A stretch of 64,000 nucleotides of DNA, from positions 838,861 to 902,860 of the forward strand of contig ML682126.1 of NCBI GenBank assembly GCA_007922195.1, in the 5' to 3' direction. Made by a program: the position numbers and the translations under genes. Below, in pieces: positions 56,590 to 64,000 of this stretch. How positions within the stretch are numbered: position 1 is the first letter of the stretch; every line of letters starts with the position of its first letter. Origin of the DNA: Podocnemis expansa (Eukaryota; Chordata; Testudines; Podocnemididae). A model generated the notes under the pieces. The model saw nothing but the letters and a program-made list of their open reading frames with translations, made no database searches and was not told the DNA's origin.

Positions 56590-59500
56590 CTTTGTAAGTG
56601 CCTGGAAAAACTCCTGACTTCAGATTGCTCCTTTGAAATGGGATCCAGCTCTTATAGCAGAGGGAACAGTGGGATGAGGCTGAAGTGAGCAGCAGTAAAG
56701 CAGGACGTGGTGGCATTTACACTAGTTTCAGTGCTGACCGCAGCCCTGCATTGGGACATTCACGGCTCTCAGAGCCAGGGGCCCAGGCTGCTGCAGACAG
56801 CAACGCACTGGCTCCTTGCAGGAAGGGTCTTTACTCAAGCCAGGAGGCTTCAGATGTTCTCTTTAAAGCCATCTGAGCCCCTGAAGGGGTGGAGTACTTT
56901 GGGAAGGGTGCACATGGGCCCTGAAAGCAGGCAAACTCTGCCAGTGGGTGCAACTATTGTGCTGAGGGCACAGGCTAAGACCAGATACCATGGGCGGAAC
57001 GGCTACCTGTTCTCCTAACGAGAGAGCAGAAGATGCTTCACCGAACCTCTCCTCCAACTGGGCTGCCCATGAGGGCAGAAAACAGGGAGAAAACCACCAT
57101 ATTCATTGTCGTGTGACACAATCTGGTGGATCATGACCAGCCGCACCAACACAACCACACAGGCAGTGCCTGTGCCTCTGCAGCATGCTGCAGTGACCTG
57201 AGGAGACATCTCCCCCATGCTCTCTCTCTGGCTGGGGGTCCTGAAGGATGCGTACTGTTCTCCACAAATGTGCAGACACAGAGCTGGTCTCAGATGCTCC
57301 CTTGTTTTTTTAGCTGTCGAGCCCAGGCCTGGCCATAGCTGGCAGTTCCCTTCACTGCTAAGGGACTGGATTTTCTCTTTGTCCAGCCACAGCTGCAGCT
57401 TCATGGAAACTGGAGACTCCTACATAGGGATTGCTCATCCACAGACCATGGCCCGAGAATGAGTCCCTTTGGGCCTGAGGTACCCTTCACACCCACTGTA
57501 AAATGGTTCTAGGCAGGCAAATAGGCAAGTCTTACTCGTGGCATGTGACCTTCTGAGACACAGTGAGCTGGGGGGCTCCATTTGGAGAGGAACCAGCAGC
57601 TCCCAGGGCACAGAAAGCTCTCTTCAGGACAATGGGTCTCTGAGCAGCTTCCCATTGGCAAGGGAGCCCTGATTTGGGAGGCCACAGGAACTACCCAAAA
57701 TGAATGCAGCTGTACATGGAGGCAGACCCGCCTGTGTTGGCTCTCTCACAGTGCCGGCTTGTCTGTCTGCACTGGGCACCGAGCACTGCCCTTCCTCTGC
57801 AACGACCAGCCACCTTCTCATAGTCGTCAGCTCTGCCAGCACAAGGGGAGCTTAGGAAGAGAAGTGTGATCATTTCCCTGGCTGGTAGGAAGGCAGACAG
57901 AGGACAGCCACAGCACTCAGCTTCTCTCACCTGTCTGGGCCAGGACTGACTGGTCAGGCTGCTACCTGGTTTAGCACTGGTCTGTCTGAGCAATGAGAAT
58001 AATAGCTAGTGCAAACAGAGTCTCCCTTGCTGCCACCTCCTGATCCCACCTCTCCCCCTGCCCAGTCTGTTTCTCTCCATCTCTGGGGCCTGGTGAAGAT
58101 TACAACCTAGGGGTTGTCTGGGGCAGGGACCTCTTGGGTGTTGCTGTTCTGTACAGCACCTTGCACAATGGGGCCTGTCACCTTTTGCAAGCAGAATCTG
58201 AGGATGAGAGAGGGGGAGCCCTGGCCTGGACAGGTGGGTGGATCTGAGCTGTCTTGGCTGTCCTCTGCCTGCCTGACTGTCAGGATGGGGTGGGGAGTTA
58301 GACTTCTCCTCCTCAGCTCCCCAAGTTCAGCAGTGTGGACACTTAATGAGAAAGCAGCTGGTCCAAGCCAGGGAGCGGCAGGGTGCACAGGCTAGAAGAC
58401 GCTGGTCCCCGGGAAGGGCCAAGCTGCCCCTTAGCAATCTAGTGCCTGGCAGGTGCCCTGGGGGTGGCTCCCGGTCAGAGCTACTCCCTTCGAAGCTGGC
58501 TCTTCTGGCCTCCTCACTAAGCCAGTCACCAGACTCGGGCAATTTCAGCCTTCTACCAATTCCCTCCCCTGGGGTGCTACCAGGGGCTTCACCCAGAAAC
58601 AAGAACCAGCCTTGCCTAGGCATGCGAGGCTGGGAAGGGAGTACCTAGAAGAGCTCCCACCTCCAGAGCCTGCACTTCACTGAATATGGGAATGCGGGAC
58701 AGAGAGATCAGAGGAGGGGCCAGGGTGGGCTAGGGACTGGTAAACAAGTGGCTGCAGCGAGGCTGGAGAAGTACATGCAAGAGAAGGGTGAGGAGTGGTT
58801 TGATCACTGCCCATAGGGGCCAGAATTTGGACAAGCCAGCAGGGCGAGGGAACAGCATCAGCCATGCTGACAGAAGCAGGATGAGGTCCCAGGGCTGGAT
58901 GTTAGAGTAAATGAATTCACCCTTGACCGAAAGCACAATTCCTCTGCAGCAAGGATGATTGCATACTGCACAGCTCCCCTGGGGGCGTGTTGGGGGGCAC
59001 TGACTATCACCAGCATGATTTCAGAGGAAACAATACCTTACTAAAGGAAATCTAAAGATTGGATGGTTTAATTCAGCTTCCAGGAATGATTCAATGGTCT
59101 CTGTATGGACAAGGTGGGGCTGGGCAGGTATATGGGTACCAACGGTGTTCCCTGTTCACCCATTTCATCACTGGGCTGTGCCTCGTCACCCTTAATACAC
59201 TCACAACGCATGCAGCACTACACTGAGACAGTGGCTTTAAGCCAATCTCATGCTTCAGAGCTTCAGCCCATCCCCTGACAAGGTCAGGAAGGATTTTTGT
59301 CCCCCACAAACAGTTGGCCAGATGTATTCTGGCAAGGGAGGCTTTGACTGGGTGCTCACACAGCTCCTTCTGGCTGTAAATGCTGCAACACTATAGAAGA
59401 GCTCAGCTTAGCAGGAGCCAGGCAGGTGGGCTGTAGTCAGCCATTCCTCTGTGTATGGATGAGCAACCTCTCATGCTAGACAGGAGCCGGAGACAGCAAA

Positions 59501-61190
59501 AGAGGACATTCCTGCATCAACCCAGGAACTTAGCAGTACCACAGCCACCTTCCCACCATGAGCAGACTGTAAGTCTGAAAAATCAGGCTGGGGGGGGGGG
59601 GGATAAGTGCCCATATGAGACACAACCCCAGATTGATGATCTCATGAGGTCCCTTCCAACCCTATGATTTGATTGATTGATACCAGGCTTTCCCTGTAAA
59701 ATGAGGACATCTGGTCATCCTCAGCCACCCTATGTGTTCAGCCTCTGCCAGGTAAAAAACCAGCCTTCACAGAGCTAGGAAAACCCTAGGCTGGTATGAG
59801 GCCAGGTCAGACAGCTGCATATTTAGGTGCCCTGACATTGGGTGATAGCTGAAAATCCTGCAAATGTTTGCAGATAATGAGAAGCTGCTGAAATCTGGAG
59901 AGCCAGTGTCCCACATACCCTCTAGGAAATTTCCAGTGTGTGTGCTTTGTTAGCAATGGAGACTTAGATACTATTAAATACTTTGCGGTAGCCCTAAGGA
60001 GGTATTCTAAGACCTGAACTCCTCATCAGCTGGATGGAAGGAGGGGCCCTGGAATCCCAGCTGGATTTCACCCCAAATCATCTTATATGGCAGGGAACTA
60101 GACATGGAGAGCCCCACCCCCATTACATTTGTGCATCTGTGACCGGCTCTATGGGTAGCAGCGCGGAGGAATGTCTTTGGGTGTAACAGTTATTTCCTGG
60201 CCAGGGAAGCTCTACACACAGAGGCTTCCTCCAGGCACCAGCTGCAGAGAAACAGTTAACTTGCTCACGCTTTGGCTCTGAGAAACCAGAGGAAGCAGGG
60301 CAGGGGAATATGGGAAGCTCCTTTCCTTCAGCCCAGCCTTGCAGACACACCTAGTTTCCCCTGATTGCTCCACACGCTGAACCTGCCTGAACTGGGACTG
60401 CTGCACAGTAGGGTCCCTCATCCCGCTCAGCTCTGGGCTTTGTCTGGGCTGTTATGTGGGGCATCTCTGGGCTCCAGAGATCATCACTCACCCAGCTTCT
60501 GCTCAGCATATATGCTGCCCCAGGCAGCAGTGGGTCTGGGCAATCCCTGTGATATTCTGGAGGAGCACGGTGTCAGGCAGTTTATAGCCAGAGCTGGGCA
60601 GTCCCAGCAGCATTTCTGCATCTCCTGGGAGGTTGCAGCTCGGCACAGAGGATGAGAGACATTCCCCTGCTGTCCATGGCCTGGGTGAAGGGCTCCTGAG
60701 GGAAATGGGGAAGGTGATGTTCCAGGGACAGGCCTTGGGGTCCTGATCCTCCTCTCACTTTCACTGGTTTAGCCGCTGAAGTGGTTGCAGATTTACACCA
60801 TGGTGAATGACTCACAGAAAAGTGGGCCTCGAAGCAGGTCTGTGGTGAACCCTGAGCAAGGGCTGGAGGGCTGGAGAACCTGCCGGTTTGAGAGACTTAC
60901 AGACTGTCTGTCTGTCCCTAAACTGGGATGACAGAGAGATGAAAGGATGTCTGCACTGGGAACCCCACAGCATCACAGCTCCAGACCCCACAATAATGGC
61001 AGGGGCTTGTTGCAGGGATCACAGAACCCTAGAAGATGAGGGTTGGAATGGACCATGGGAGGGATCAGAGCAGGGCCAACACAAGCTAAACCATCTCACA
61101 CAGGGAACTTTCAAGCAGGGCCTTGAGCCTCAGAGATGGAGCTTCAACACCTCTCTAGATAGCCCATCCCAGCACCTCACCATTTTAGTA
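56590..61190. other. Duplicated non-coding flank upstream of OR gene 4
   Basis: Aligns in pieces with 41098-45500. A stub of a CR1 3' tail (GATGATCTCATGAGGTCCCT then CCAACCCTATGATTTGATTG) lies at about 59636-59683, and a G run at 59591-59602. No conserved coding frame. Confidence 0.5.
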
Positions 61191-61535
61191 ATTTATTTTT
61201 TTTTCCTCCTCTCTCTGATCTCTTGTCAGTAAGGTCACACTGTTGACTCATATCCAGCTTCTTGTCCAATATACTGCCCAGCTCCCTTTCTGCAGAACTG
61301 CTGCCTAAAAAGTCAGTCCCCAGTCTACAGAAGTATTATGGGATTCTTCCATCACAAGTGCAGGACGATGCACTTGCCCACATCAGATTTTTTTTGGCCT
61401 AACCAGTCAGCCCTTAGCCTATAGCAGTACATGGGATTGTTCCATCCTAAGTGCGGCACTCTGCACTTCTCCCCGTTGACCCTCATCAGATTTCTCTTGG
61501 ACCATGCCTCCAATTTGTCTTGGTCTGGTGGCTCC
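61190..61535 (-). mobile_element. CR1 LINE fragment
   Basis: Complement of the CR1 RT C-terminal region: TGTTGACTCATATCCAGCTT, CTGCAGAACTGCTGCCTAAA, and a tandem second pass from about 61405 (CCTATAGCAGTACATGGGAT, TCCTAAGTGCGGCACTCTGC). Two partly overlapping stretches are present (61300-61390 and 61405-61500), so there is an internal duplication. Confidence 0.75.
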
Positions 61536-62022
61536 CAAGAAGTGAATCAAGCACCACAAAAGATGGGGATGAGGGAGTGTCTGAGCCAAATAATCACAGA
61601 TGTCCCTGGCTTCTGCGTCTGGGCCTGATGCAGAGTCTGCCTGTGGCCAGCCAGGCCATCCCAGTGGACAGCCTGTGATGGGTGCTCTGTTTTTTGTCTG
61701 TTTGATCCATCCTGCCTGAAAAGCTTTTGATCTTGTGAGTGGCCATGTGTGCAACAGCTCCCTTCCCTTCTGACACTCCACCACACCCCTCAAACATCTC
61801 AGGCACAGTCCAGAGGGGGAACAGTTTCACTATCCTCCCTGGTGGCTGATGCTCGTGTTCCTGGAGTCCTCTAAATAGCACAGGAGGCAGACGGGGGATC
61901 CAGTTACCCCGGCAGTACTAGCCAAAGGGGATCCCAGCCTGGTTTGTGTGGCAAAGGCTTGGCCAGGTTTACAGCGTCCAGGCCACACACCCCAAGCTCC
62001 AGGCACCCTGACAGGTGTGTGC

Positions 62023-62479
62023 TGTTATGGAAAATTTATAAAGGTCTGTGTGCATCTTAATAAAAATAAGACTAACATAGATTGGGAATAAAAACTAATA
62101 GTGTAGTAGGCAAAAACAATGCAGGATAGCCAAGTAATAAAGGCAAGGCTCAGTGAAAAACTGCTAACTCAGCCGCAATACAAAGAGCAGTTGTAAGAGA
62201 GATAAGTGGGTAAGGACATGTCCATGAAGGATATACAAAGAACTACTGAAGAGAAAGCCTTGTGGTTATGTTGTAACATATGTATGGCGATGCAAGTTTA
62301 TTACACAGTATATAAGCTATAGCTTTGACGCCAGGGGGGTGGGAAGCTTACTGGTTCTGCTGGAACTCTGTAACCTTTCCCTTCTTGTACAAGAATAAAA
62401 ATCTTTTTAACCACTAAGCTGTGGTGTCTGGTACTGATTGACCCACCTAGGCACCCTAAATGGGAGTTTTCCCATAATA
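62023..62479 (+). mobile_element. Solo LTR-C, 457 bp
   Basis: Starts TGTTATGGAAAATTTAT and ends GTTTTCCCATAATA, inverted ends with one mismatch in the last bases. AAGAATAAAAATC near 62391 is the probable poly(A) signal, and TATATAAGCTATAGC near 62309 the probable promoter region. The flanks do not give a clean target duplication. The other duplication copy is uninterrupted at the same point (GTGTGTGTCCCTGACAAGG near 46695), which supports insertion after duplication. Confidence 0.8.
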
Positions 62480-62960
62480 CTGCCCATGAAAAGGTATCAG
62501 CTCAGCCAACATCATGTCCCCAGGGCAAAACAAAGCTGGCCCATGTTTTGACAGGTGGCTACAGAGAAGTTACTTGTTATATTCCTGACATTCTCCATTC
62601 TCATTGTCATAGCTTCAAGGTCCCCTTATACATCACCCTGTCATTCACCCCCCCTCCTTACAAAGGGTCTGTGTGCCTTTGCGACACTCTCTAAAAAAAG
62701 TATTGGCCTAACTAGCTGGTGCCCACCGTTCCTTTTCTTATACGGCCATATGGTTGCCAGCCTACATCGGTTCAGACCTTAGCCAGACCTGCAGCTGTAG
62801 TGAGGCCTGCAGCACAGAACGGACACAACCATCCATCAGTTGAATGGTTCAGTGAACTTGATAATGCTCAGTTAAGACCACTCAAAAATTAGACAGTCTT
62901 CGGCTGTCCACCCTTCTGTGATGTTCCTCTTCTGTAGGCTGGGCTGGTGGGCTGCTCTCC

Positions 62961-63955
62961 ATCCTTCCTAAGTTTATCCTGTACCAGACCCTTCTGGAGC
63001 CTTTTCTCAGTACACTCAATACTACAGACATATTTCTTATTAGGAAGGCTGTAAATGACGATTTCAATTTACCTTAGTGGGTTGCCCATGGTCCCTGAAG
63101 TCCTAAAATCATAGTTTAGAGACTTCAGGATACAGAGCACCCACCAGCAAGTGACACATGCCCTCTACTACAAGAGACGTGGAAGAACCCCAGGACCCCT
63201 GCCAAATTCTCTGTAGGAAAAGTCCCACCCTGATCCCAAATATGGCATTCAATCAGTCCCTGAGCTTGTGGGCATAAATCACCAGCCAGACTCATAAGAA
63301 AACTATTCACTGCACCAACTCAGAACCCACCGATCTAACATACCATCATGGGGCACTGGCATGGTCACGTGATACACAATAGCCTATGATCTGTGTCACG
63401 TTCCTGTTCACTTTTTTAGTGTCATTTTGTAATGTGATGCAAAATGTGCCGTGCAATATTCCCTTTTGAATGTTCTACCATATTGTTAGGATGCCATGTT
63501 TCCTGCAGCTTTATGTATGTCTACAGATGTGAAGCACGTTGCTAGGTATCTTGCATGGCTTAGAGGCAAGGGGATAATTTGATTTGTCTTCCAGAAGCCT
63601 GCAAACAGCCAGAGCTGCAAGCACATACCCAGAGAAGATAAAAATAACAATGGGCTAGCTAAATGCCTGTAGGACCTGGGCTGGAGAGGTGAATGATGCC
63701 CTCCATTCAGGGAAGAAGGAAATCACCTTGGCCTGGGAAAAGGGGGGGAGGGATGGAGAAGTTTGGAAACATATACAGAAACCTGTGCGGGGCTTTTGAC
63801 CACAGAAACACCATCATGAAAACCACTCCAAGAGTTGGAGGCCAAGACTGACTGAATAGCACCAACAGCCAGTCTTGTGTGTAAGAAAGAGGAGGCTAAA
63901 CTAGGGAGTAATCCAGGACAGTGTTTGTAGATGAGCATGTGTTTTGCATCTTTTA
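62961..63955. other. No recognisable gene
   Basis: Non-coding DNA to the right of the duplication. Nothing recognised. Confidence 0.35.
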
Positions 63956-63957
63956 TT

Positions 63958-64000
63958 TATAGAATCATAGAATCATAGGGTTGGAAGGGACCCCACGAGG
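63958..64000 (-). mobile_element. CR1 LINE 3' tail, cut by window end
   Basis: ATAGAATCATAGAATCATAG then GGTTGGAAGGGACCCCACGA, the reversed CR1 tail as at 56458. The element continues beyond the window. Confidence 0.9.

Larger units (their letters stand above)
54990..62960. repeat. Segmental duplication unit B (with OR pseudogene at 55279)
   Basis: Partner of 39690-47140, in the same orientation about 15 kb away. Private insertions here are a CR1 tail (56458-56583) and solo LTR-C (62023-62479), each with an empty site in the other copy (near 41090 and 46692). CR1 at 61430-61535 is shared by both copies. No coding frame besides the OR is conserved. Confidence 0.85.

Overview
This window is vertebrate nuclear DNA. 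CR1 LINEs ending in the direct-repeat tail ATTCTATG, Penelope-like elements, intronless class I (OR52-type) olfactory receptor genes, many hAT and TIR MITEs and few SINEs point to a non-avian reptile, most likely a turtle; the species cannot be told from the sequence. No prokaryotic features, rRNA, tRNA or CRISPR array were seen.

The only convincing host genes are olfactory receptors (ORs). Two intact class I ORs of one subfamily lie on the + strand (6916-7875 and 22200-23147), with a truncated, inverted third relative at about 25008-25250. A second subfamily lies on the - strand: an intact gene (39922-40875) and a copy broken by one extra T in a T run (55279-56233). Each pair sits in its own ancient tandem segmental duplication: about 1790-8850 against 16320-24925, and about 39690-47140 against 54990-62960. 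Every OR has a recognisable 3' splice site just before its start codon, so a spliced 5' UTR leader is likely.

The rest is a dense, nested record of transposons. Solo LTRs carry 5-bp target duplications: two LTR-A copies (35335-36357; 49431-51222) and three LTR-B copies (19508-20731, 44414-45186, and 49712-50487, the last nested inside an LTR-A). A third LTR type is at 62023-62479. hAT MITEs carry 8-bp duplications (1378-1587, 2657-2842, 12158-12539, 14050-14408, 16687-17345, 20070-20524). A family of MITEs with GGCTATGTCTACAC termini and 3-bp duplications has strongly self-complementary cores (17414-18128, 20931-21679, 23844-24299, 24382-24869, 47737-48178, 51816-52234, and partial copies). 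Two decayed Penelope-like elements keep RT or GIY-YIG coding (31720-33235; 53188-54275). A young 5'-truncated CR1 has a 46-bp target duplication (48296-49240). Also present are a degraded CR1 ORF1 with SGNH-esterase remnants (27725-28860), an endogenous retroviral RNase H relic (27040-27700), and a 1.7-kb Harbinger-like element with convergent poly(A) signals (36867-38600).

Because the duplicated OR units align with each other, each transposon present in one copy and absent from the other can be seen with its empty site and ordered in time. I found no previously undescribed functional system. The most useful signals are the duplication/insertion chronology, the OR leader conservation, the foldback Penelope termini and the self-complementary MITE family.
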